Shown here: piece by piece, positions 10,765 through 20,449 of the stretch
Numbering within the stretch: the first letter of the stretch is position 1
Layout of the letters: each line of letters begins with the position of its first letter
DNA from: Echinostoma caproni
Taxonomy: Eukaryota > Platyhelminthes > Trematoda > Plagiorchiida > Echinostomatidae
Reading direction: 5' to 3'
DNA: 21,816 nucleotides
Assembly (NCBI GenBank): GCA_900618425.1
Contig: UZAN01042610.1
Coordinates: 4,891-26,706, forward strand
Notes under the pieces: model-generated
What the model was told of the DNA's origin: nothing
Database searches by the model: none
What the model saw: only the letters and a program-made list of their open reading frames with translations
Translations under genes and position numbers: made by a program

Positions 10765-10860
10765 GAAACGGTCTGATGAGCTACTCGGTGGCTGTCCAGT
10801 GCTTCCAACTTTTCAGTTCACGCCTCGTGTACATGACGAATTCATCATGTAAACAAATCA
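10765..10860 (+). mobile_element. Hammerhead-SINE fragment (copy B)
   Basis: GGCTGTCCAGTGCTTCC at 10790-10806 and the following CTTTTCAGTTCACGCCTC match the ribozyme-3'-strand and body parts of copies A and C. Just before it are GAAACGG (10765-10771) and CTGATGAG (10773-10780), the two conserved hammerhead core strings. They occur in the reverse of the usual order and with no stem II between them. No tRNA-like head was found upstream, so the copy is 5'-truncated or rearranged. Confidence 0.6.
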
Positions 10861-11779
10861 AATCTTCCATTACTCTCATAAAACAACCTTTCTTTTGTTT
10901 TGTATAAGCGGTAAGAAACTCTGAAAGATAATGTGCCGACTATTCCACTTATCTTATCTGCATACCGTTCTTTCAAGTAGTCCATCAGTTGTCCAGTGCA
11001 TTGCGACTTCAAGAAACCATCACTTATTGTCTTTATCTGCTTCCTTGGGTAAAAGGAATAGATTTGTGAACGCTGTTGAACGCGTGAGCAAGCAGGAATT
11101 GGTTATTTTCTCCTCCGGTTATATACCATGTGTCCTCGAGATATCAATCATCGACTTTCATTTTCCTGATTTCCGATTCCGAAACTCAGTTTTCCAGTTT
11201 AGCCATGACTATCTTCGCTATTAGTGGTTCGCTCAGAGAGCCTATGACGATAACATCGACTTGACCGGGTGATCTTCCGTCATATAGAAACTGAACATCA
11301 AAAATTTACTTCAGGATCAATTCTTTTTTTATTGTTTTGTTAACCGGTAATGTTCCAATTTCCTCGATGTCGTTACAAATAAATGCAGCCGTCTTCGAAT
11401 TCGCCAGTTACACGATCTTCTTCTTCAATGCCCAGAAATAAAATTTGTCAAGGACGCTTATGTCCACGAGCTTATCAACAAATGATGTCCACATCACTAA
11501 TTTCTACACAAATGTCTCCTGTGACGGGACGAGTCAGTATTTCCCATCAGTCCTACAGAGCACATTTCAAACCAAACACCAAACGCTCAACAAGCACGCT
11601 TCATTCCTAATTATGGCAATATTTCACTCAGTATGAATGTATACGAGTAATTAGGCATAGAAATATCTTGGATTACGTAAAATTCACATCACGGATTATT
11701 GAGATTGATTTCATCGTGAAACCGGATGTGAGATTCGCAGCGACAATATAATTATATGAGAGTAGTGGAGGAATCGGTT

Positions 11780-11945
11780 TGATCATATGAAGCGTGAACT
11801 AAAACATGCGGAAGCACTTAACTGTTCGAGCTTATTTCGTTCTCAACAGCAGTGCAAAGTTATCCACCCAACTCTAGTGATCGAGCCCGAGACCTAACAA
11901 GTAGAGCTCTAGCGTAATACCCTCTCGGCTACCGCGTAACTGGTC
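11780..11945 (-). mobile_element. tRNA-derived SINE with hammerhead module (copy A)
   Basis: On the minus strand TAGCCGAGAGGG (11920-11931) is a perfect A box. GGGCTCGATCA (11878-11888) is a B box with about two changes, at tRNA-like spacing. A hammerhead-like segment follows at 11855-11810. Then comes AGTGCTTCC with a body, TTTTAGTTCACGCTTCAT, like those of copies B and C. The order is the same as in copy D, which supports one SINE family. The 3' end near 11780 is not sharply defined. Confidence 0.7.
11810..11855 (-). ncRNA. Degenerate hammerhead ribozyme
   Basis: On the minus strand GCACTG precedes CTGTTGA, a one-base variant (A6 to T) of the core CTGATGA. A stem-loop GAAC...GCTC can form stem II with one mismatch. 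GAA of the second core follows, and AGTGC on the far side pairs with GCACT to form stem I. Stem III is not convincingly formed. Loss of A6 and of stem III predicts an inactive ribozyme. Confidence 0.55.
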
Positions 11946-12023
11946 AGACCACTATACACGATCTAGCACCATCCATCTTTGCAAGCTTGATGCGAGCATC
12001 GCGCATCTCAGCACTTGGATTTG

Positions 12024-12076
12024 CACACTGCTTAAGAGACTCAACCAGGTCGGAACAGCAGTACAGTAGTGCTTCC
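12024..12076 (+). ncRNA. Heavily decayed hammerhead relic
   Basis: CACTG is followed by CTTAAGAG where a hammerhead has CTGATGAG. Stem II pairs GACT with GGTC across a six-base loop (12037-12051). Then GGAAC stands in for CGAAAC, and AGTG at 12068-12071 can pair with CACT to close stem I. Several core bases are changed, so it is identified by alignment with copies A and D and could not cleave. Confidence 0.42.
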
Positions 12077-12124
12077 CAGCTTTTCAGTTAACGCTTCATT
12101 TGCTGCTCTGTACACGACGAAATT

Positions 12125-12147
12125 CAGCAGCAGCAGCAGCAGCAGCA
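12125..12147. repeat. (CAG)7 microsatellite
   Basis: Seven perfect CAG units follow the body of SINE copy C. In the equivalent place copy B has only ATTCATCATG. The repeat probably grew from a CAG-like SINE end. Confidence 0.95.
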
Positions 12148-12159
12148 TTTGATCACCTA

Positions 12160-14140
12160 CTTGTTTTTTGCATTTGTACATTTGTCGCAGTGATTCGGGA
12201 TGTTTTAATGGGTTGAGTCTGGGGAGCGTAAGTAGCTGCACAGATGATAGGACGATATTTGTGCAAATGAATTTCTGCAATTTTCGCTGTGGCCAGTATT
12301 CGATAACGAACCTGCTGTGGTTGATGAACATGAAGCTTCTACGGCGGTTGGAATGCCTCGGTCAAAAAAGTGTAGAACTACTGTACAGTACTACTGCTTT
12401 GTTTGAAACACAATGAGTCGTAGAGACGCTCAGGAATATGGTAGGAAGTGATTCCAAGTGGCTCCTCCAGCAGTTGCAAATCAACGTTCAGCCTGTGAAG
12501 CAGCAGGGTTGATCCAGAAAAATCGATAATTGTTGGTTTAATTCGTTTACCGTCGGTCAAAAGTCCTCAAAAGTAGATGGAAAGGGTCGAAGGGAGATCA
12601 CCTCGATCATGATGATTAAATTGCGACATGCAACAGCACCATTGTCAGACTCTTGTGGGAGTACACTTTTAAACTGGTCGTTGCCACTGCTAGTCAATGG
12701 CTGCTGATTCACTGAACATGAACACAACTTATTCACGAAAAGCTAACATCTTGAAATCATATCCTAGTTGGTACCCCCTCCTCAGCCATGCAAAAACTGC
12801 TGCAGATTACCTGCCAGTTCCACCGTCATCTCATTCGCTTGAAACTAGAAATCATATTCCTCAAACATATTGCGTTTTTGATATGCAACTGAATCACGCA
12901 ACTCGTGTTATACCGATCGAGTGAGCGCGCGAGGGCGAACCAGTAAACGAATGCAGCAACTGATACGGGAAACTGAAAAACCGAACTCTTTTCACAGTGT
13001 GTCATCACCAACTCAGACCACTTGGATTGTGCCATTACCCTTCCATCTCTCTCTCTCTGCATCCCTTTGTTCCCCCTCACTTTTTCATCCAATGTCACGT
13101 TTCATTCTCTGGCTTGATTGGTATGATACCCTAACGGGAATCATATTTTCAGTATTACTGTTTGTAAATCCATCCTAATGATCTGATCTGTGTACCAATA
13201 GTGCATTTTGCACAATGTGACCAACAGCTCACTTTTCCATCTTGTAAACAAATCGCTGAGTTTTTTGACATGAAGAAAATGACGTTTCAGGCAGCTGGGT
13301 GAATGTTTCTGTTCACGCTTTGACGGACTTTTGTCCACATCAACCTGGGGACATTTTCGACAGCCCATTCATGTACCGTTTTGTTATCTATGGTGTTAAT
13401 GGTTAAAATATTTCCAACTCAAGTGATATTTTATACTGCATTGCGTAAAGTCCACCACTGAACACTGAGTTAATCACTTTTGGTCGCAAAAACTCGCTCG
13501 AAAACGTATCTGGTCTAACAGTATTCTTGTTCACCTATAGTTCTTATTTGTCAATACTTTCCCAGACATGTACTACGTACGACTGGTTGACCAATTGACA
13601 ATCTGTAATTTACTAATTTCCTGTCGGTCTGAGTTGTCAACACGGAGCTCCAATTTAAACAATGATATTTCTCGCTGTCCATGCCACGCACGCATTCGTC
13701 TATCTGTTCCCATTGCTAGTCCACTCACGTGACAAAGTTGGTCATGGCAGACACTGACTAATACCTTCCAATTCGTTTTGTGCGCTAGCTTGACCCATAT
13801 TTAGGCCATCTTTTCATCGATTGATGTGCTCTCACGATCATCAAAACGTTAACCCGGTTCCGATCAGCACGCTTTCTTGTGTGTTCTGATTTCCCGTGTT
13901 GGGTTACGGGCCTTAAAACTAATGCGCATAACGTCGCCGTTGGAACTCGGTTCTAACAGTTCATTTAAATGTTCCTTTTTTGTTTAACCAATCCAAACGT
14001 TAGTGGATGTATTTGTCAGAACATAGTTACTACAACAAATTGTTTGCAAGCATTTTGATTGTAATCACCTGAAATCTCTCTCTATCTCTATTTTATCAAG
14101 TAGTAGACAGGTTCATATAGGTTTCGACGGGGTCATGAAC
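12160..14140. other. No supported gene
   Basis: Several open frames of 60 to 96 codons exist on both strands (for example 12168-12416 and 12826-13098), but none has a motif, a conserved start or exon borders. A CT-rich stretch lies near 13049-13062. Confidence 0.45.
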
Positions 14141-14480
14141 CTGGAGACTAGTGTTGTTACGAAGTTGTAAATGGGTAAGATGTTTGCGTTCTACTTGTGA
14201 GAGCTCCGGGTTTGATCCACAGTTTGGTCGATGGATTCCAGCAGCTGTCGGGACACAACCAACCAGGGTAAAACGGCTATACAGGACGTCCAAACGCCTC
14301 AGCTGACATTCTATTGGCTCTGTATTGCAGGGAACGGCGTTCACCAACCTAGCCGTTAGCAAACCCAAAATGTTCCAATGGGCCTGGCCCTCCACGAACA
14401 AGATGGATTTTCGTGGTAGGGAATAATCAGCCTCAATGAACCACCGGAATTGACTTTGCGTGAATTCATCCAAATTTTTT
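14140..14480 (+). mobile_element. Possible tRNA-derived repeat
   Basis: TTGTAAATGGG (14165-14175) resembles an A box with two mismatches. GGTTTGATCC (14209-14218) resembles a B box with one mismatch. The 44-base spacing is normal for a tRNA. The opposite strand is open for 125 codons (14473-14096), but that frame carries the complement of the B box and has no recognisable domain. I therefore read it as repeat-derived and not as a gene. Confidence 0.4.
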
Positions 14481-15260
14481 CATGGATTCTCAGTCATCAT
14501 TGTGACTTTGTTAGACGTGGATATCAACAATGTGAATGTTTGACAAAACTGGTGTTTCAACACACTTTGTCGCTTAGAGTTTGATTATTAACGTTCTGTG
14601 TTTCTTTGACCAGGTTGTCTTCTTGATTTTCTCAAAATTCTCTATAACTAATCGAAAGGACTTTGATGAAATTCAACCAAGTTATTTATCCATTTGGCAG
14701 ACCAGATATTTTGCCGTTTCGAAGAACGGTGTACATTTTCTTTCTTTATCTATCCTGAGTTAGAGTTTTTCGGAAACACCAATTTCCCCGCTTACATCCT
14801 TAACTGTGTTCCGTGTGACGGTTGGCTTGGTTAGCCATTCTGTTTTATAATTCGAAATACGAATTTCAGTGCTTGCAAGTGTGGCAAAACACAATGCGAT
14901 GGGAGAAATGTGGAAAATGAAATTTCAATGAGTATACAATAGGTACTTTTTATATCTATTTTGGACTCCGGAAACCGGTCATTGCACTCGAGTTGCAACC
15001 GTTTAAAATGTTTTAATTCTTTGATATTTCGCTGGTTAAATAAACTAAGTTTATTCCGGAACATGTTCAAAATGAGCAAGCCTGTCTTTCTCAGCTTAAC
15101 TGTATCATGTGATTCTGAATTTAATGATCCCACTGGCGTCCAGACCGAATTGTATTGTACACATCTTGATCCAGAACAAATGGTCTGTACTCGCTGATAC
15201 TGTTTAGAAAGTGCGGTGAAGGGCGAATCAGCCATGCAGACGGTTCGTTATTTTCCACAC
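14480..15260. other. No supported gene
   Basis: A 134-codon minus frame starting at an ATG (15235-14831) shows no domain, signal peptide or membrane segment and lies just past the tail of an RTE-like LINE. It may be a chance frame. Confidence 0.4.
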
Positions 15261-15264
15261 ACTT

Positions 15265-15282
15265 ATCATCATCATCATCATC
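15265..15282 (-). repeat. (GAT)6 tail of the RTE-like LINE
   Basis: Six perfect ATC units on the plus strand, GAT on the element strand, lie downstream of the LINE's coding remnant. Simple trinucleotide tails are common for RTE-type LINEs, so this probably marks the 3' end. Confidence 0.6.
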
Positions 15283-15302
15283 TTTATCGTACAGCGAAAT
15301 TC

Positions 15303-15320
15303 GGTGAAGTGGACTTCACC
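15303..15320. repeat. Compact inverted repeat in the LINE 3' region
   Basis: GGTGAAGT and ACTTCACC, separated by GG, form an 8-bp perfect stem about 20 bp from the GAT tail. It could be an RNA hairpin near the LINE transcript's 3' end. Confidence 0.7.
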
Positions 15321-16449
15321 GATTGCTGAAAAAACTCATACAAAGTTGGTGGTAATATTTAAGGTAAACAGGGAATGGACGTATTTTAGGGATGAGAAAG
15401 AAGGCGAAACTCTATGATCATCAGACAGAGTACACAATCGTACTGTGCATACAGACCGTTTTAAGCAATCTGGCCTGATAATAAATGACAACACGAACAC
15501 CACGACTGTCGGTTCGCTGTCACATTCTTCAGTGTTTCCAACCAACCAGTTGTGGAGTCTTTCGGACCTCAACCTGGAAGGGGTATAACATTTACTCTAC
15601 CTAATGGCTTTGTGCATTTTGTCATGCCTCGTTTCACATCATCCGTTGACCTCCACGTGGTTTCTTCCGATATGAAGTGGCTAAAGTGAATAAAGCGCAG
15701 AGCGGCAGACGACAGCTGGGCATACGCGATACTTACTCTAGCCAATGAAGCCTACTAATCTAAATTCAATGAGCCAGCAGGTTTATTCCTGCTAAAATTC
15801 CAAAGACAAGATGGCTTAACTCCAAATGACTAACCCGTTTGCTCCATCCCACGTGGACCGAACTAGGCAAACACTGATAACCGAAAACTTGCGCTAGATG
15901 AATATCTTATACTCGCAAATTCAAGGTCTCCCAAACATAAAATAGCATTGAACGAGCGGTAGCACAATATACACGGCCTTTTAACTTCACTGAAACGTTG
16001 TGTCTACGCCACAAATGTTTCAGTCCTGCGTACACTTCTCGAGCCTTGGAAATGCGGGTGGTTATCTCGGTTGCTTCACTACCGTCATCGATCACACAAC
16101 TGCCTAAACAGGAAACGCGATCCACTATAACTGATTCTCGGTCATTTAATTTTAAAATGGGAGAAGACAACATCCAGTCTTTCAGCATAAATTGCACTTT
16201 GAAGGTGCAAAGCACATGTCGAATGTGTCAACAGAACCTGTTAGTCTATCAAGTGCGTTTTGCGCGTCCTGTGTACATTCGAACAAACAAACGATGTCAT
16301 CGGCCTACTTCAGATGCCCATTCAATAGCTACGTTTTAGAAATCACTTAGTATGGTCTCCAGAATTTTGTCTACGATGAAATTGAACCAGAATGAACAAT
16401 TCATGGGAGTTATAAGGCATGACAGACTTTCATCAGTTTCAACGCACAT

Positions 16450-18735
16450 AGATTCCATTGGAAAAAAGCACCAGTGTGTCGCAGTCACGTGGTACGATGA
16501 ACAGTGGAAAGGACAGGTTTTGCACCCAAAAGTCCTAATGGGTTACAAATGAAGTCATCCTCTGTTAGCTCCGAATTTCGCAACGAAGGGGACAGCAAAC
16601 CTAGAGTAGCGCGTGCCTGGTACTGATCCAGATTCCCCTGAAGGTACTCGGGAGTAGTTCGAATCATGAATCTCACCATCCTACTGGAAGAAACTTAGGC
16701 TAATTTTGGTCACCATTCAGTGTAAGACCCAGAGGTGAACTTTGGAAAAATCAATCGACTCGTCTTCCTGCGGTTATGCAACCACTCACTTCGCACGAAA
16801 ACAGCGGTACTGCGGCGGCAGTTTCCGAATAACTCACCCAGTCAAAATTATGCGAGAACACATTTACTTTGCCTGTGTGGTGCAAATACTTGCTATGCGC
16901 ATTGGTTTATCCGCAACTATCCCCTTCAGCTTCTCTATCCTGTCCCCTTCGTTTTATCCCCGGTAGCTAGTCAAATGCAGGTAACTCCTTCATGGAAAAA
17001 CGACTGTATCACTAACTATTCAATAAAAAGAACACGAACGATCCGGTTCGCGTGGCTATCATAATTAAATAAAAATATTCAATATAAGAATATTCACAAT
17101 GTGCAGAAATGCAAATGACCATAATACTGGTGAACTATGCGTTCAATAGACGGGGCCAGCTGCTTTCGTTGAACAAAAGCTTCCCTGTTTGGGGATGGGA
17201 TTTCCCGCCTCGATTGACGGTGAACCAAACAAATCGATTATTCCGTTCATCCGTTAACAACCCCCCTCCTTCCCCAAATCGAACTGGCCTTGTTCCCTTT
17301 GTCCCGTGAATTGGAACGAACCACCGGGGTGAGTGTTTGACCGGTATAGCATGTCCTTACAGGTCACCGGGGTCAGCTAAGTCCACCAGAAGAAGAACAT
17401 GCATGTGTTTACAAAATCAGGCTAGGTACACAAATCTTAGATTGGTCCTATGGGCATGATGGTTGTTTACTGCAGTTCTCCGTGCGAAGAAAGATTCGTT
17501 GTCACAGTTCTGCGTATCGATGGTTTTCACCTCATCAATGGTGATGTATTTTTTTGGGTGGTTGGTTCTCAAAATTAATGGGCCGGTTGATGTTCACAAT
17601 CGTGAAAAAGAACTCTTTCAATACCCTGAACTTTGAAAGTAAATATGATGCACTGAATTCGTATTGCCCATAAAACATATTCATTGCAACAGTTCTACAT
17701 TTTATTTGTGTGAGAAAATCTGGTTGTGTGGTATTGTTGTTTCACAGTGTCCTTTAGTTAGAGTTGTACAGGAGATGTATGATGATGATGATGATGACGA
17801 TGGTGGTGATGGTGGTGGTGTTATACATTTATGTGGACGTGGTTCGTGTCATTTACCAAACTCTTACATACCGATGTACACACTACTGTTCTCTTTGCAT
17901 AATGAATAAATATTTTATGAATTCTGTACGGAACTGAATGACTCGTAGAAAACGTTCCCCAAGGACGAGCGAAAGTAAAGCCCCGGTTGGTAATCCAAGT
18001 GTGCTGTGAAAAGACATGAATCAAAAAATATTACATATATCGAATTGCGCGACGATCCGATCTCCCGGATACAACCGACCGAGAGGCAGAAAGCACGGCT
18101 TCAGAAAAGGAGGCCTTACGAAGTGAATGCGCTGAGAACTAAGCAAGTTCTATACATGGACAGCAGAGTTTAAAGAGGAAGATTTTTCCAGTTCGATTCT
18201 TACAGGAGCCCAGATACTGGTATTGAGTCGCACGAATTACCACGGGCTGTAATTGTGGTCTCTGAAATGACAGTTAAACATGAACGGAAAGCCGGTCAGC
18301 GTCTTTAGATAGACCGGTACCGATAGACACATAGTAATGGGTAACTCTTGAAAAGTTGAGGAGCGAGATCAGGCAAAGTATGGTCCGTAACTCACATGAC
18401 TGAACTCAAGGGTGTAACAGAAAAAGCGACTTGTCATGGGACCCAAGGAAGGATCACACGTCACCAGACAATTATATAGTTAGGGATGTGAGTAATACAC
18501 TAACGTTTGTGATAGATTGCACATTCAACTGCTGTGCATTGCACAACCTAGACGGTGAATATTCCAATTTTCCCATTTGAGTTTTCATAGGCACTAGAAA
18601 TGCATTCAACTGATCGGACGTTGATGATATTCCAAGGCGTGAAGTTCACACTCTCCAGATCAGCAACAGTACCCGTTGCCTGTCAAAAATCTAGCTGGAT
18701 TATTTCAATTAACGTCTAACTTGACTGAACTATTC
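16450..18735. other. No supported gene
   Basis: Sequence from 16450 to about 16480 may be further 5' LINE sequence. Two overlapping plus frames at 16735-17064 are open in different phases, which argues against either being coding unless they derive from a repeat. Apart from the trinucleotide repeat at 17779-17820 nothing was recognised. Confidence 0.4.
17779..17820. repeat. (GAT)n/(GGT)n microsatellite
   Basis: A run of GAT units passes into GGT/GAT units. In one frame it encodes an Asp and Gly run, which explains the 81-codon frame at 17664-17909. Confidence 0.92.
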
Positions 18736-18742
18736 GTTCCAG

Positions 18743-18959
18743 TTGCTGATGGTCAGTCATGTAACTCAGGAGTAAGAGTGTCGACTCCCAATCCGAAGAT
18801 TGCCGGTTCGAATCCTGACGAGCGCGCAAAAAGTGCACACTATCGCCGACCCCCAAACGGGGAGAAACAGTTGTCATCACGGTCATCACGGAAATTTCTA
18901 TCGTTGCATAGCTCCTTTGAGATAGCCACTATTTGAATAGAAAAAATAATAAATGTCTT
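18743..18959 (+). mobile_element. tRNA-derived SINE
   Basis: GGTTCGAATCC at 18805-18815 is a perfect Pol III B box. TAACTCAGGAG at 18762-18772 is an A box with one or two changes, and the spacing between them is tRNA-like. The body ends in an A-rich tail, AAAAAATAATAAATG, at 18941-18955. A 6-bp repeat TTCCAG flanks it (18737-18742 and 18960-18965) and may be the target duplication. The acceptor-stem and T-stem pairings are broken, so this is not a functional tRNA gene. No hammerhead core was seen. Confidence 0.7.
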
Positions 18960-19317
18960 TTCCAGACGGGGTGCTGGTTAGGGGTTGAGACCAGTGATGT
19001 TCACTAAACCAAATGTGAATAGTATCACTCGAATTTTCATAGATCAATCCAATAGATTAAAATGCTGCTCTTAATTGATCGTCTAATGTTGCATTATTCA
19101 GTTTGATGCCATTTCGATGATGGGAGATCTTGCCAACTTCTTGTTAATTACTAGGCCCATGTGTCTAACTGGAGACTTTTGAGTTTCAAAGCTTCAGGAT
19201 ATACATTATCCGTTCATACAACCGTGAGGTGAATCCAGTCAGAGAATGTGACGACGATGATGACGATGATGGTGATGGTGATGATTCGGATGACTTGGAT
19301 GACTCGGATGACTTGGA

Positions 19318-19336
19318 TAATGATGACTCGGATGAT
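19318..19336. repeat. Left target-site duplication of the LINE
   Basis: TAATGATGACTCGGATGAT differs at one position (C/T) from the sequence at 20431-20449. It abuts the truncated 5' end of the LINE. GAT-rich composition raises the chance of accidental similarity. Confidence 0.65.
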
Positions 19337-20430
19337 TAGGTGGTGTTTGACGGGATTGTTCTCTCTCCTTTTCTATTTATCTTTGTTATAGATACGATTA
19401 TGAAAACAGCCCTATCTTCATACGAGGATAGCGGCATCGATTTACTCCCAGGTGGCAGACTGTCTGATCTCGAGTATGAAGACGACATTGTGCTACTAAG
19501 TGACCATAAAGGTAAGTTACAAGCCTTTCTAGATAGTTTAAGTGCTAGTGTAAACAGGTTCGATCTGCGTTTTGCACCTTCAAAGTGTAAAATGTTACTA
19601 CAAGACTGGGTTGGTCCAGCACCCAGCTTCACCCTAACTGGGGAAGTAATAGCGCAAGTGGACTAATTTTTTATCTAGGCAGTAATATCTTACCCGGTGG
19701 ACGCATCACGGATGTCAGCTCGCATACAGAGGGCTCGATTGGCATTTGCCAACTTGAGACATCTGTGGCGCCATCGCGACATCCGGCTGTCTGTTAAGGG
19801 TCGAGTATATGCTGCGGCAGTTCGGCCAGTTCTGCTATACGGTGCAGAAAATTGGCCATTAAGGAAACAGGATAAAGATAGACACTTAATGTTCGAACAC
19901 CGCTGTCTACGCAGCATTGCACGAATCTGGTGGGCTAGCTGGATGATCAATGCTGAGGTTAGGCACAGAGTTTTGGGTATCTGCAGTCGTCCACTGGAGC
20001 AAGTGGTCGATCTCCATAGATTATGTTGGTTGGGCCATGTGTTACGAGTGATGTTCGCCGAGGCAGGTAGTGGATGGAAGAAAGTCAAGGCTTGGCATGA
20101 GGGCATGAAAACACTAACCACGAGTCTGGGTCACATAGGTCCCGTTAGGCTCCCTGTATGAGGATCTCGGGATGATCATACCCGATGGTTAGAGACACTG
20201 AATGATATGGCTGGGTGTCGTAAACAGTGACGTTCGTGCATCTTGTCAATTTTGCTGCAAAATTAGTGCAATGAAATCCTAAATTTTCTCTTCGATCCTA
20301 CTTTCAACCTTTCCTGTCTTTCTCCTTATGTTTATCCAAATGGGCAGCCAAGAGACAATAACCAAACCCGGCGCACGATAGTGCATGGTTAATGATTGTA
20401 GAAACTGAAACTGGAACTGGATGATGAAGG
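19337..20430 (+). pseudogene. RTE-like LINE, 5'-truncated insertion
   Basis: The copy starts within the RT palm and runs to a short 3' tail. The first frame (19340-19663) reads IVLSPFLFIFVIDTIM, then LEYEDDIVLL at the catalytic site (19475-19486), then RFDLRFAPSKCKMLLQDWVG. A one-base loss near 19670 and another change near 19705 move the frame to 19697-20158. That frame reads SARIQRARLAFANLRHLWR, LSVKGRVYAAAVRPVLLYG, HRCLRSIARIWW, RLCWLGHVLRV and GMKTLTTSLGHIG. After a TGA at 20159-20161 the homologous GSRDDHTRWLETLNDM and CRKQ continue, with a second TGA at 20228-20230. The second Asp-containing position of the active site is intact, but the usual Ala of YADD is Glu, so the enzyme is unlikely to have worked. 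The tail is GAAACT GAAACT GGAACT (20401-20418). A 19-bp near-perfect duplication flanks it. Confidence 0.85.
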
Positions 20431-20449
20431 TAATGATGACTTGGATGAT
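20431..20449. repeat. Right target-site duplication of the LINE
   Basis: TAATGATGACTTGGATGAT, 18 of 19 bases identical to 19318-19336, directly follows the GAAACT-type tail of the LINE. It keeps the same codon phase as the left copy. Confidence 0.65.

Larger units (their letters stand above)
12024..12150 (+). mobile_element. Hammerhead-SINE fragment (copy C)
   Basis: A hammerhead-like segment (12024-12076) is followed by AGTGCTTCCCAG and TTTTCAGTTAACGCTTCATT. This is the same body as copy B, with the related ACGACGAAATTCAGCAG end, and it runs into a CAG repeat. The tRNA-like head is not evident upstream. The copy faces away from copy A with roughly 80 bp between them. Confidence 0.6.
15265..16440 (-). 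pseudogene. RTE-like LINE, decayed reverse transcriptase and 3' end
   Basis: Read on the minus strand, this copy runs collinearly from RT palm to tail. FWFNFIVDKILETILSDF near 16390-16335 is the palm entry. ADDIVCLFECTQDAQNALDRL with the catalytic ADD follows at 16304-16293. FDMCFAPSKC comes next, then MLKDW and ILKLNDRESVIVDRVSCLGSC, TTRISKAREVYAGLKHLWRR and LKGRVYCATARSMLFY (16215-15920). After a less clear gap come LHWLE, RMPSCRLPLCALF, KKPRGGQRMM, CTKPLGRVNVIPLPG and GPKDSTTGWLETLKNV (about 15760-15500). Frame changes occur near 16310, 16200 and 15900, and stops replace conserved tryptophans (for example after LPG near 15560). It is the longest RTE-like copy here and reads through the same blocks as the plus-strand copy at 19337-20430. 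Confidence 0.85.

Noticed and set aside
12125..12147. CAG repeat as a polyglutamine-coding exon
   Set aside because: It forms the end of a SINE fragment and has no coding frame with support on either side.
14096..14473. 125-codon minus-strand frame
   Set aside because: It lies over a tRNA-like A/B box pair on the other strand and has no recognisable domain, so it is probably repeat-derived.
14831..15235. 134-codon minus-strand ATG frame
   Set aside because: No domain, no signal peptide and no splice context. Frames of this length can arise by chance.
17664..17909. Asp/Gly-rich 81-codon frame, resembling the acidic exon at 19171
   Set aside because: The acidic run is only the GAT/GGT microsatellite and the flanking codons show no coding character.
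18743..18830. Possible intact tRNA gene
   Set aside because: The B box is perfect, but the T stem and acceptor stem do not pair and a SINE-like body with an A-rich tail follows.
15500..20230. TGA codons at positions where the LINE family has tryptophan, as if TGA were read as Trp
   Set aside because: Flatworm mitochondria read TGA as Trp, but these are nuclear repeats that also carry TAG, TAA and frameshifts. Simple TGG to TGA decay explains them.
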